Shown here: in pieces, positions 43,430 to 52,127 of the stretch
How positions within the stretch are numbered: position 1 is the first letter of the stretch
How the letters are laid out: every line of letters starts with the position of its first letter
Source: GCA-2794515 sp033763335
GTDB taxonomy: Bacteria; Chloroflexota; Anaerolineae; Aggregatilineales; Phototrophicaceae
NCBI GenBank assembly: GCA_033763335.1
Contig: JANRKU010000124.1
Coordinates: 23,093-87,092, forward strand
Direction: 5' to 3'
Length of the DNA: 64,000 nt
Translations under genes and position numbers: made by a program
The notes under the pieces: model-generated
Seen by the model: only the letters and a program-made list of their open reading frames with translations
Told to the model about the DNA's origin: nothing
Database searches by the model: none

Positions 43430-44197
43430 CTACCCTGCTACTTGTGTGATAACCAGCGTCACTCGGCTCACAACGGGGTCGGGGTCGGTGGATGGGGTAA
43501 AATAAGCGGTCAATATCACAGAGCCACTAAGTCCTGTGAGGGGTAAATCGGTTTGCCATAGCACATCATCCACACCATAAGGGTTGTTGATAGCGACATC
43601 ATGAATAATGGTTGTGCCATCGCCACTTTGTAGCACCAATTGGATGGTGTTATTGCTCACACCAGAAACACGCCCAGTCACCAAAATTGTATCGCCACCC
43701 ACTTGGTCGCCATCGCTAGGGGTGATAATACTGCCAAATGTGCCACTGGGACGGCTTGCCATATCCGCCAAAAAGACGGAGATAGTCGCATGAATGACAG
43801 AGGGGTCTACTGCTGATACAACCTGTATAGTCACTTCCCCACTAGAAGCAGGACGAGGCATTTCAACTGTCCATGCACCTAGCTGTGCCATGATGGGCGC
43901 GGTTGCCAGCAAATTGTCATCCACATCCACCACTCGCGCCATCAAGGTTTGGGGTGCGCCGTTAATTTGCCCTGTGATATAAATTAATTCAGCATACAGC
44001 GTATCGCCTGCGCTGGGCGCAAATACCAAAACATCGCCTGCTGTGGGGTGGGATGTGGGCGTTGGTGGCAAAAATCCTTCTGCATCGGGGACGATACGAA
44101 ATTGCAACCACACACCAATTGTTACCAATATAAGGGCGGTGATGCCAACCACCGCCCCAATAATCCGTTTACGAGTTGTATTCAAGACACGATTCAT
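43430..44197 (-). CDS. Membrane-anchored protein with beta-sandwich (Gmad2/Ig-like) domains
   Basis: A 255-residue protein. The N-terminus is basic and is followed by a single helix (IIGAVVGITALILVTIGVWL), a signal anchor. Two similar extracellular beta-rich regions of about 90 residues follow, each starting with a pattern like VFAPSAGDTLYAELIYITGQ or IITPSDGDQVGGDTILVTGR. These duplicate one fold of the Gmad2/Ig-like type known from spore-germination proteins, but the match is loose. The ATG overlaps the stop of the HEAT gene. Function unknown. Confidence 0.6.
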   Translation of the reverse strand: MNRVLNTTRKRIIGAVVGITALILVTIGVWLQFRIVPDAEGFLPPTPTSHPTAGDVLVFAPSAGDTLYAELIYITGQINGAPQTLMARVVDVDDNLLATAPIMAQLGAWTVEMPRPASSGEVTIQVVSAVDPSVIHATISVFLADMASRPSGTFGSIITPSDGDQVGGDTILVTGRVSGVSNNTIQLVLQSGDGTTIIHDVAINNPYGVDDVLWQTDLPLTGLSGSVILTAYFTPSTDPDPVVSRVTLVITQVAG

Positions 44198-45336
44198 TTT
44201 TTGACGACTGCCGCCGCTTCTTTTTTATCCAGCACCACCAAATCTGCTGCCGTTTTCACAATGGGGTCGGTGCTTTTGAGGGCTTGATTGAGAATATCTT
44301 CTGCGAATTGTTGCTCCTCTTTGCTTGCACCTGTATCTGCCACCATCAAGCTATTCGATATGCGGACAATTTCGGCTTTGACCATGCTGTCTGTTTCGAT
44401 ATTCCATGTCTTACGGAGGACAATCGGCGTGCGCGGATGGCGCATCCATGCGAGGGGCCAAATACACGCCAAGCGCACAGCAGGCAATTCATCTAATAAC
44501 GCTGTTTCGAGCGCATCAATCATCATATCGGCAGATTTGCTCTTGCCCACATCAATTTTGAGATAATTGGTGGCATGAAAAAAGCCCTTCAATACTTGTT
44601 GGAGTGTCACGCCACTGGTACGCCCAATAATACCCGATAATTCTTGTAACCATGATTCGCCAGACAATTCCAACAGGCTCAACACGGCGGCATATTTCAC
44701 ATCAGGTTCGGGGTCATTCATGGCATTACGCACAACAGGCATTGCCTCTGGTGTATCGTTTGCGCCAAGTGCTTCGAGTGCTTTAATCCGCACATCGGGG
44801 TCTTTTGCCTGTAGCACCACTTCTAAAACAGGCACAGCCGCCGAATCTTGACAATCACGCAAGCCCCATGCCGCCGCTTCGCGCACACTATCATCTTCAT
44901 TTTTCAGCACTTCTATCATCAGTTGATAGGCATTAAATTCGCGCAAATCGCAAAGGGCATAAATAGCCGATTCGCGCACCCGATAATCGGTATCTTTGAG
45001 TGCAATCCGAATCAATGGCTCGGCGGCAAACCACGAAAATCCATATAAATGGCGTGCCACACTCGCCCGTGAAGGGGGTTCACCTTTTTTGAGCGTATCT
45101 TCAATGATGAGGCGAGAATCGCGGTCTCCACGCCGTGAAAGCATCTTGGCGGCGTTAAATCGCACAAAAAATTCGTCACTATGCACCGCCGCCGCGAGCG
45201 CATCCAACGATACGGCTTCTGGTGGGAGCATATTGAGCATGGTGGCAAAACGCCGTAATGAGAGCCGACGCTCCCCTTTTTTTACATATCCACTGGCTAA
45301 ACGTGGCTCACGTCCGGTAATGGTGGTGGTGGTCAT
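44194..45336 (-). CDS. HEAT-repeat protein
   Basis: A 380-residue protein from the ATG at 45336; AAAGGA lies 10 bases upstream. Residues 45-230 are at least five HEAT/PBS-lyase-type repeats of about 30 residues (DTDYRVRESAIYALCDL, EDDSVREAAAWGLRD, DPDVRIKALEALGA, EPDVKYAAVLSLLEL). The rest is also helical. No lyase or catalytic residue pattern is seen. It may be a scaffold or a client-binding partner of the Hsp70-like gene, from which it is separated by 17 bases. Confidence 0.82.
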   Translation of the reverse strand: MTTTTITGREPRLASGYVKKGERRLSLRRFATMLNMLPPEAVSLDALAAAVHSDEFFVRFNAAKMLSRRGDRDSRLIIEDTLKKGEPPSRASVARHLYGFSWFAAEPLIRIALKDTDYRVRESAIYALCDLREFNAYQLMIEVLKNEDDSVREAAAWGLRDCQDSAAVPVLEVVLQAKDPDVRIKALEALGANDTPEAMPVVRNAMNDPEPDVKYAAVLSLLELSGESWLQELSGIIGRTSGVTLQQVLKGFFHATNYLKIDVGKSKSADMMIDALETALLDELPAVRLACIWPLAWMRHPRTPIVLRKTWNIETDSMVKAEIVRISNSLMVADTGASKEEQQFAEDILNQALKSTDPIVKTAADLVVLDKKEAAAVVKK

Positions 45337-45353
45337 CAATCGTCTGTCCTTTC

Positions 45354-46958
45354 TTAACGTAGAGTCACGAGTGCAACATCTTTGACCAGCGTTTTGCCTG
45401 TTTGCAAATCGCTCACCGTCACACGCAATTGGCGACGGTCATCAATTGTAAATTCAGCCTTGAGCCTATCCTCACCCATCTTGCCCACAGGGTCTAATGT
45501 AGCGAGGGATTTCATGATTTCTGCCGAGTTAAGCGGGATAATTTGTTGCTCTCCTTGAGAGGCTTGTGCCACAAATACCGCCTGCCCGTCTTCGTATTTT
45601 ACTTCGACCATCGCTACGGCATCGGTGTCAATTTCACCGATGACAAATTCCATCTCTGTTTGCCCCTCACGCGAGGCACTCAACACCACCTCTACAGGGT
45701 TATCGGTTGGATACCGACTGCCCATCGGGATAATTTCATCATATTCGTGCTTTCCCTCTTCGGTCAGATAGCGCAAGCCATAGCTGTGGATGAGATAATC
45801 TTCCAGACCATAGCCAGCCGCCACTTGCAACGCACCTTCGGCAACGGCAGTGAAGGGTTTATCGGCACGCACCGCCATATCAGTAAAATATTGCCCCAAT
45901 GTGGATTGTACCGATGGCATCAATGATGTGCCACCGACCAATAACACATAATGAATATCTTCTTTGAAAATCCCGCGTTGACGGGCGATGTGCATCACCT
46001 TATCCACGACACGCCGAAGCGCGGTATAAAAGCCATTGGCTTCGAGCAATGCTTCCAGTTCTTCGCGGGTAATCGTGACACTATACGGTTTGTCTTGGGC
46101 AGAAAATTCGATTTTCACCGTTTTTTCGGTAGACAACGCAATTTTGGCATGTTCGCAACGAGTCAGCAACCGCGCATATTCATTGCCGAGTTGTTCGGTG
46201 GTAATGAGGGCGCGTTTGAGGACTTCTGCGAGTAACCATTGGTCAATATCGCTCCCGCCAATAATACGCCCTGCTTTGGCAATCACTTTGGCGGTATGTT
46301 GTCCCGCCTTGCCACTGCCCACGAGCCGTTTTAACACGCCACCCGTCTTTTCACGATTTTCTGGTAATTGCACCAACGATAAGTCGAGTGTGCCACCACC
46401 AAAATCAAAAACCAACACCACCGCTCCGGGTTTTGTCACGGCATAACCCAACGCGGCGGCGGTAGATTCGTCTACCACGCGGATTTTATCGAGTAATGCC
46501 ACTTCATCAATGACGCTATTCAACCATGCCAAATACCCCTCAAATGAGGCGACAGGGGCAGTGAGGACGAGTTGGTCAATTTCGTCATTTTTATAAGGCA
46601 GGCTATGAATCAGGTGCTTCACAAATGCACGCCCTGCATCTTTATCTGCCCAATCGGTTTCATCAATTTTGCGCGGTTCTGGCGCAGGGGTAGAGACAAT
46701 TCCCCGCTTAAAATTGCGAAACAGGCGGTTATTTTGTTGATTATCCAGCCCGTCTTGGCGGACTTTAACCCCACATGTGATAACCCGTTTTTGACCATCA
46801 TTCACATAGAGCAGTGATGGTACAACAGGCGGGAGGTTTTTATCGGATGTATCGCTCAAGCCATCTATTAAAATGACCTCTGAATCTTGCTTATCATCAT
46901 CCCAACGAGCAATGACGCTATTGGTCGTGCCAAAATCTATACCCAGTTTATGCCCCAT
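45354..46958 (-). CDS. Hsp70-like chaperone (DnaK paralogue with short C-terminus)
   Basis: A 534-residue protein from the ATG at 46958 (GAGGG upstream). The nucleotide-binding domain is intact: GIDFGTTNSV (6-15), VVDESTAAALGYA (161-173), VFDFGGGTLDLS (183-194) and LLVGGTSLMPSV (339-350). About 130 residues follow as a beta-type substrate-binding domain, but the helical lid and the GrpE/DnaJ-oriented C-terminus of the 640-residue DnaK are absent. It is probably a specialised Hsp70, not the main DnaK. First gene of the operon ending with the deoxynucleoside kinase. Confidence 0.88.
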   Translation of the reverse strand: MGHKLGIDFGTTNSVIARWDDDKQDSEVILIDGLSDTSDKNLPPVVPSLLYVNDGQKRVITCGVKVRQDGLDNQQNNRLFRNFKRGIVSTPAPEPRKIDETDWADKDAGRAFVKHLIHSLPYKNDEIDQLVLTAPVASFEGYLAWLNSVIDEVALLDKIRVVDESTAAALGYAVTKPGAVVLVFDFGGGTLDLSLVQLPENREKTGGVLKRLVGSGKAGQHTAKVIAKAGRIIGGSDIDQWLLAEVLKRALITTEQLGNEYARLLTRCEHAKIALSTEKTVKIEFSAQDKPYSVTITREELEALLEANGFYTALRRVVDKVMHIARQRGIFKEDIHYVLLVGGTSLMPSVQSTLGQYFTDMAVRADKPFTAVAEGALQVAAGYGLEDYLIHSYGLRYLTEEGKHEYDEIIPMGSRYPTDNPVEVVLSASREGQTEMEFVIGEIDTDAVAMVEVKYEDGQAVFVAQASQGEQQIIPLNSAEIMKSLATLDPVGKMGEDRLKAEFTIDDRRQLRVTVSDLQTGKTLVKDVALVTLR

Positions 46959-47072
46959 AAATCCCTCGCAGAAAATGAAACCCAATGATAACACTATGCA
47001 AACTATTTTAGGGCATAACATCCCATTTGACCAATAAGGAAATTTTTATCCCTCATCAACATGATTATATTC

Positions 47073-47100
47073 GTAAGGGCGCAACCTGTTGCGCCCTTAC
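47073..47100. repeat. GGGCGCAAC-family palindrome, copy 3
   Basis: A 28-base palindrome (arms GTAAGGGCGCAAC and its complement, CT at the centre). It lies 17 bases after the stop of the TGS-uridine kinase gene and upstream of the Hsp70-like gene, both on the minus strand. Confidence 0.8.
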
Positions 47101-47117
47101 ACAGATGTATTCAAATA

Positions 47118-48857
47118 TTATTCCCCTGCGTGCATGGGGTGGTAGTCGTCTAAAATCGAATCACCAATGAACTCTCGTAAAAGGGATGTATCTGGAATTT
47201 GGCGCAATTGGTCGGTTTGGATAGGACGCACCCATCCCAAAAATGAGAGCAACCGTTTGGCTTCGATATATGCCGATGAATTGGGTTTGACCTGCAAAAG
47301 CAACGGCTCGGCAATTGGGCGCAACGCCGCCAATTCATACACCAACGCAGAATCGAACATCGAATCGGCATTTTCTTGATACGCAAAAATGCCTACACGC
47401 TCGCCACTACGAACACTCTCCCACCGATTAAGGGTGTCTAATGCGGTGTAGCCCCGTGTACGGGCATCGCGCACAATCCGCCTTAATAAGCGCAAATCGG
47501 TTGTGGGAACACGATTATGCAGGTCAATATTAACTTGTGTAATGGCAGAAACATACACCCGATACACCAATTCTGGTGGTAAATCGGCAATCAGGCGCGG
47601 ATTTAACCCATGAATCCCCTCAATAATAATGACTTGCTTCTCGCTCAATTGGGCAATTGCGCCAGCTTCGCTCTTCCCTGTGAGAAAATTGAAGCGGGGC
47701 AACCGCACTTGTTCGCCATTCGCCATCGCCAAAAGGTGTGCATTAAATAAGGGCAAATTGATGGCTTCTATCGCCTCAAAATTATAATCCCCTTTGGCAT
47801 CTCTGGGGGTATCTTCCCGATTCACAAAATAATTGTCTAGTTCTAATGTGAAGGGGCGCAACCCTTGTGCCAATAATTGAATAGCCAATCGTTTGGCAAA
47901 TGTCGTTTTGCCAGAGGCAGATGGTCCTGCAATCAGGACAAAGCGTACCCCTGTTTTAGATTGTTGGAGCAAAATATCTTGGGCGATGGTGGCAACATTT
48001 TGCTCATGCAGGGCTTCTGCGACCAAAATCATCTCACGTAGGCGTTCTGGCGTATCTATAATTTGGTTTAACCGCCCAATATCTTCAATATTGAGCCTCC
48101 GTAACCATTCATCCGATTGATGAAAGACACGGCTCAATTTTTCATGAGCGCGAATGGGGCGCAATTGGGTGGGATTTTCTCTGCGGGGATATTGCAAAAT
48201 AAATCCCTCTTTCCCCCATACTAAGCGGAAATATTGGAGCAATCCTGTAGAAGGGAGCATATAGCCAAAATAATAATCATCACGCCCATGTAGGGTATAA
48301 AGGGTGAGTTCTTGACGCACACGATATGCCAAAAGGCGTACTTTATCGTCATCCCCCCGCGAGGTAAAAAGGTCTACTGCCTCTGCTAATGGGACAACGC
48401 GCTTGGTGATAGGGGCGTTTTCTGCGACAATCTCGCGCATTTTGGCATCTATTTGGTCTAATTCTTTGAGGCTAAATGGTACTGTATTCATCCGTTTGCA
48501 ATAATATCCGCCGTCTGGGACAGAATAACGCACACTGACTTGTTCGCCTTCCCATAATGCCGATACCGCCGTAGCGAGGAGTAAGACCAGTGACCGCCGA
48601 TAAATCCGCGCCCCATCGCTAGAGGTAAGCAAAACAGGTGCAAGAGTCATATCCCGCATAATGGGGTAACTCAGTTCCCGCAATTGCCCATCACAAATGG
48701 CACCCACAATCGGTGTTGAAGGGCTTGGAATAACCGTTTGGAGAAAATCACCTGCCGATGTGCCAATAGGCGCTTCATAGACCTGTCCAGTAGGCGTTAT
48801 GATACGGATATGCGTTCTTGGTTGGCTTAGAACAATTTTGTCGCTAAAATCTGTCAT
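47118..48857 (-). CDS. TGS domain - uridine kinase-like fusion
   Basis: A 579-residue protein from the ATG at 48857 (AAGG at 8 bases). Residues 15-80 form a TGS domain (IIRTPTGQVYEAP-like order), followed to about 200 by a region resembling the second domain of threonyl-tRNA synthetase. A uridine-kinase/phosphoribulokinase P-loop NTPase begins near 305 (IAGPSASGKTTFAKRL, 309-324), with LDNYFVNREDTPRD, EGIHGLN (Walker B) and RRIVRDARTRGY. Such fusions are known in bacteria and are annotated as nucleoside kinases; their physiological role is not established. Confidence 0.85.
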   Translation of the reverse strand: MTDFSDKIVLSQPRTHIRIITPTGQVYEAPIGTSAGDFLQTVIPSPSTPIVGAICDGQLRELSYPIMRDMTLAPVLLTSSDGARIYRRSLVLLLATAVSALWEGEQVSVRYSVPDGGYYCKRMNTVPFSLKELDQIDAKMREIVAENAPITKRVVPLAEAVDLFTSRGDDDKVRLLAYRVRQELTLYTLHGRDDYYFGYMLPSTGLLQYFRLVWGKEGFILQYPRRENPTQLRPIRAHEKLSRVFHQSDEWLRRLNIEDIGRLNQIIDTPERLREMILVAEALHEQNVATIAQDILLQQSKTGVRFVLIAGPSASGKTTFAKRLAIQLLAQGLRPFTLELDNYFVNREDTPRDAKGDYNFEAIEAINLPLFNAHLLAMANGEQVRLPRFNFLTGKSEAGAIAQLSEKQVIIIEGIHGLNPRLIADLPPELVYRVYVSAITQVNIDLHNRVPTTDLRLLRRIVRDARTRGYTALDTLNRWESVRSGERVGIFAYQENADSMFDSALVYELAALRPIAEPLLLQVKPNSSAYIEAKRLLSFLGWVRPIQTDQLRQIPDTSLLREFIGDSILDDYHPMHAGE

Positions 48858-48901
48858 GGGGTGTGCCTTAATGGGTGAATTGTGAAAAGTATGCCAAAAG
48901 A

Positions 48902-48931
48902 TTAGCAAACATAGTAAGATGGTGCTATACT
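48902..48931 (+). promoter_or_regulatory. Possible promoter of the FHA-hpt-cca operon
   Basis: TTAGCA (48902-48907) and TATACT (48926-48931) with 18 bases between them lie about 40 bases before the GTG start of the FHA gene. Confidence 0.4.
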
Positions 48932-48969
48932 AGGTTTTGTTTAGTGATATAAAAAAGCGTATATAAACC

Positions 48970-49590
48970 GTGACCAATCATAATAACGATAACGAAAATT
49001 TGCAAAAAAACCCACAGGACGAACATCCTAAATCTGACCCATCAGAGAATGAAGTGCGCCTTCATAAATCTGATACAGGCGCGTTGAATGACCCAGAGAA
49101 TGGACATCCTAAATCTGACCAATCAGAAAACGATGCCAGACTAACCACGCATCGCAATACAACTGATACGGGTGTCTTAAATATCCAAAAAGACAAACGT
49201 CCCAGATTTGGTACTGCTGGGGCTGGTGGTACGGGTACGGGCAGAACAGGGCTTCTGGGCGACCAATCTGAACTCATCTTTGTGATTCGGGGCATTGTAG
49301 AGCGTGTGGTCGTGCCAAAAGGCGGTAGTATCATTTTAGGGCGCTCAGACCCGCGCAATCGCAATCGTGTAGACCTCGATTTAACCCCCTATGGCGCGTT
49401 AGATAGAGGTGTATCACGCGAACATGTGCGAATGCACATCGAAGAGGGACGGTTGCTCGTCACCGATTTGGGCAGTACCAATGGCACATTTTTAGCCGCT
49501 ATCCGCCTAGAACCCAATACCCCTACCATTTTACGTAAAGGGGATGAGTTATTATTGGGGCGCTTGCCCATTCAAATTTTGTTCCGTTGA
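48970..49590 (+). CDS. FHA-domain protein with duplicated N-terminal motif
   Basis: A 206-residue protein starting at GTG 48970. The N-terminal ~75 residues are hydrophilic and contain two copies of a 27-residue unit (HPKSDPSENEVRLHKSDTG and HPKSDQSENDARLTTHRN with TDTG). Residues 100-205 are an FHA domain: ILGRSDP (phosphothreonine-binding Arg), VSREHVRMHI and DLGSTNGTF. The two DTG-containing motifs are possible kinase target threonines that could bind the FHA domain itself, as in GarA. It is cytoplasmic and first in a run with hpt and cca. Confidence 0.82.
   Translation: MTNHNNDNENLQKNPQDEHPKSDPSENEVRLHKSDTGALNDPENGHPKSDQSENDARLTTHRNTTDTGVLNIQKDKRPRFGTAGAGGTGTGRTGLLGDQSELIFVIRGIVERVVVPKGGSIILGRSDPRNRNRVDLDLTPYGALDRGVSREHVRMHIEEGRLLVTDLGSTNGTFLAAIRLEPNTPTILRKGDELLLGRLPIQILFR
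49024..49133 (+). repeat. 81-base direct repeat inside the FHA gene
   Basis: CATCCTAAATCTGACC recurs at 49024 and 49105, with ATCAGARAA shortly after in both, so 27 codons are duplicated. Differences are mostly at third positions, which suggests an older duplication kept in frame. Confidence 0.75.
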
Positions 49591-49599
49591 TGCACCCAT

Positions 49600-50157
49600 G
49601 TGAGTGTTTTAATGCCTGCCTCTTATGAGCCGTTTTTACAAGAAGTTCTCATTGATGAACCAACCCTACAGGCGCGTGTCCGCGCATTAGGGGCGCAAAT
49701 TTCTGATGATTATAACAATTTAGGCGAATTACTCCTCATTTGTATCCTGAAAGGCGGGGTGATGTTTTTATCTGATTTAACCCGTCATATCAGCATCCCC
49801 CATGAAATAGATTTTATGGCGGTCAAAAGTTATCATAAGGGCGACCGCAAAAGCAGTCGCAATGTGCGAATTGAGCGCGATTTAGAGGCACATCTCGAAA
49901 ATAAACACGTCCTCATTGTAGAGGACATCATAGACAGTGGCTTAACGCTCGAATTTGTCCTCAAAATGCTCGAAGCCCGCAACCCTGCCAGCATCAAATT
50001 ATGTACCCTGCTCAATAAAGCCTCACGCAGAGAAGTGAATATCCCCGTGCAATATGTCGGGTTTGAAATAGAAGATAAATTCGTCTTTGGCTATGGACTA
50101 GACCTAGACGAAAAATTCCGCAATATGCCGTTTATCGGTGTTGCCAAACTAACATGA
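49600..50157 (+). CDS. hpt: Hypoxanthine phosphoribosyltransferase
   Basis: A 185-residue protein. GTG at 49600 is used here; the ATG 12 bases later is an alternative. It shows LLICILKGGVMFLSDL, MAVKSYHKG (the flexible loop), the PRPP-binding motif VLIVEDIIDSGLTL, and FVFGYGLDLDEKFRNMPFIGV near the end. It converts hypoxanthine or guanine to the nucleotide. It lies 9 bases after the FHA gene, and its stop overlaps the ATG of the next gene (ATGA). Confidence 0.95.
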   Translation: MSVLMPASYEPFLQEVLIDEPTLQARVRALGAQISDDYNNLGELLLICILKGGVMFLSDLTRHISIPHEIDFMAVKSYHKGDRKSSRNVRIERDLEAHLENKHVLIVEDIIDSGLTLEFVLKMLEARNPASIKLCTLLNKASRREVNIPVQYVGFEIEDKFVFGYGLDLDEKFRNMPFIGVAKLT

Positions 50158-51569
50158 CCACCCCACGCACACCCAAACGCCCCTTATGGTGGTCAGATGC
50201 CCTGCTCGATTTGCAAGATGTGTTCATCGAATGGGGTGTGCCGTGTTATATTGTTGGCGGTGCTGTCCGTGATGCGTGGTTACATTTGCCCATTCATGAC
50301 CTCGACCTCGCTACCCCTCAAAATGCCATACAACTCGCCAAGCGCCTTGCCAATCATCTTGATGGTGATGTCTATGTGATGGATGAAGAACGTGATGTGG
50401 CGCGGGTATTGGTCAATCGCCCCGATTTTTCGCTCAATATAGACATCTCCCGTCTGCGTGGAGAAACGCTCGCAGATGACCTCGCAGACCGCGATTTTAC
50501 CCTCAATGCGATGGCTGTAGACTTGTTGGGGAGCATGGATTTGCTCATAGACCCTCTCAATGGCGAGGATGACCTCAATGATAGAATTATTCGCCAATGC
50601 AACCCCAATTCCATCCAAAATGACCCTGTGCGCGGAATCCGTGCGGTACGACAAAGTGTTACCCTCTCTGCGAGAATCACCCCAGAGACCCTCACTGCTA
50701 TTCGCGCTCATGCCCCTACACTCACCCAAACATCGCCAGAGCGGGTGCGGGATGAATTTATCAAATTACTCAATTCCAGCCGTCCACACACGGCTTTACG
50801 GATATTAGACACGGTTGGCTTATTTGAGCAAATTTTTATCGGGCTTCCCCCGCTCGACATGCTCAAACATTCACCCAATAGCCCCACTTCATGGTCGCAT
50901 ACATTATTGACCGTCGAAAAATTGTATAACATTTATATGACCATCAGCCCACAACGCACCGAGTTCACCGCCGCCGTCTTTGATTTGGGAATGATGGTCA
51001 CGGCGTTGGATTTATACCGCAAAAAGTTGCAAACCCATATCGCCCATACATGGGCAAATGACCGCCCCCATAAAGCCTTATTGATGTTGGGTGGCTTAAT
51101 TCACCTGATGCCGGTTGAATATACCGATAGAGTTGCCAATTTACTCAAATTGAGTAATGACGAAAAAAAGCGCCTCGTGCGGATGATGAACGCCTATCCA
51201 AATGTCTTAAAAATGCCCACCGACCTGTTATCATTGCATTATTTTTGGCGCGAAAATGGCGATGCAGGCGTAGATGCGTGTTTAATCGCATTGGCATATC
51301 ATTTGGCGTATGAAAACACGATGTTGAAACAAGATGTGTGGTTAAAACATCTTGAGCATGTGCAAGTTTTGATGGATGCCTATTACACCCGCTATGATGA
51401 GATTGTCTCCCCGCCCACACTCATCACAGGTGATGACCTTTTGGCACAGTTTGGGCTTGAGCCGAGCAGGAAAATTGGTCAATTGCTAACGCTAGTGCGC
51501 GAAGCACAGGTCTTGGGACACGTTCACACCACAGAAGAAGCCCTCGCTTATATCAAAAATCAGCTATAA
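50154..51569 (+). CDS. tRNA nucleotidyltransferase / poly(A) polymerase family protein
   Basis: A 471-residue protein. The class II nucleotidyltransferase head is complete: YIVGGAVRDAWL (residues 22-33), the metal pair HDLDLAT, the RRDFT-like motif LADRDFTLNAMA, LIDPLNGEDDL, and NDPVRGIRAVR for NTP binding. The middle region normally holds an HD domain. Here it has SWSHTLLTVEKL and MLGGLIHLM, with HL where HD is expected, so the phosphohydrolase is probably lost. CCA addition is likely; poly(A) synthesis is possible. Translationally coupled to hpt. Confidence 0.85.
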   Translation: MTTPRTPKRPLWWSDALLDLQDVFIEWGVPCYIVGGAVRDAWLHLPIHDLDLATPQNAIQLAKRLANHLDGDVYVMDEERDVARVLVNRPDFSLNIDISRLRGETLADDLADRDFTLNAMAVDLLGSMDLLIDPLNGEDDLNDRIIRQCNPNSIQNDPVRGIRAVRQSVTLSARITPETLTAIRAHAPTLTQTSPERVRDEFIKLLNSSRPHTALRILDTVGLFEQIFIGLPPLDMLKHSPNSPTSWSHTLLTVEKLYNIYMTISPQRTEFTAAVFDLGMMVTALDLYRKKLQTHIAHTWANDRPHKALLMLGGLIHLMPVEYTDRVANLLKLSNDEKKRLVRMMNAYPNVLKMPTDLLSLHYFWRENGDAGVDACLIALAYHLAYENTMLKQDVWLKHLEHVQVLMDAYYTRYDEIVSPPTLITGDDLLAQFGLEPSRKIGQLLTLVREAQVLGHVHTTEEALAYIKNQL

Positions 51570-51624
51570 AGGTAATCTTGTTTGTAAACCCCAATTTTGG
51601 CAGATTTCGCCGTTTGTTGGGTGT

Positions 51625-51652
51625 GTAAAGGCGCAACATGTTGCGCCCTTAC
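51625..51652. repeat. GGGCGCAAC-family palindrome, copy 4
   Basis: A 28-base palindrome with one G-to-A change in the left arm (GTAAAGGCGCAACA). It lies between the convergent ends of the CCA-type gene and the ImmA/IrrE-like gene. Confidence 0.78.
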
Positions 51653-51686
51653 GGGGTAGTTTTAAGAGATGGACGGGATTTTTATA

Positions 51687-52127
51687 TCAGCCAAACAATT
51701 CTAATATCCGTTGACGGGCATCTTCTTCTGGGGCTTCAAATTCGGTACTCAGGTTCATGGGGTTACGGCTACTAGCAGTCATCCCACGCACCATCACCGC
51801 AGGCATCACAATCATACGGGCAAAAGAACGGAGTAATTCTTCATCTTTTTTGACAATATCCAATAAACCGCGTTGTTTGCCCCAATCGCTGGTGGCGATA
51901 TGACGTGCCAAAAGGCGTGCTAATGACATGCGGGGAGAATATTGGTCTTTGATACTCAAAAATGTTCCAGAAAGTTGATTCACATCCACTTCGTCCCACA
52001 TGCCATTTTTGGGGTGTTGGAGCATCGTTTCAATGGGGACAGGTGGTGCATGAACATCAAACGATTCAATCAATTCGTGTGCAATTTCTTCTAGGCGTTG
52101 CAAATTATCATCCATCAGTTTGTGCAT
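51687..52127 (-). CDS. ImmA/IrrE-like protein without a metal-binding motif
   Basis: A 146-residue protein. The order is that of the ImmA/IrrE family: an N-terminal helix LEEIAHELIESF, then VHAPPVPIETML, then NQLSGTFLSI, then a helix where family members have HELGH, here SLARLLARHIATS, and a C-terminal LLRSFARMIVMPAVMV corresponding to the family's FAAELLMP. The zinc-binding HExxH is missing. It overlaps the end of rsmD by 20 bases. It may be a regulator with no protease activity. Confidence 0.55.
   Translation of the reverse strand: MHKLMDDNLQRLEEIAHELIESFDVHAPPVPIETMLQHPKNGMWDEVDVNQLSGTFLSIKDQYSPRMSLARLLARHIATSDWGKQRGLLDIVKKDEELLRSFARMIVMPAVMVRGMTASSRNPMNLSTEFEAPEEDARQRILELFG

Noticed and set aside
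50280..50729. Minus-strand frame opposite the CCA-type gene
   Set aside because: The plus-strand frame has all nucleotidyltransferase motifs; the opposite frame is a shadow without a start signal.
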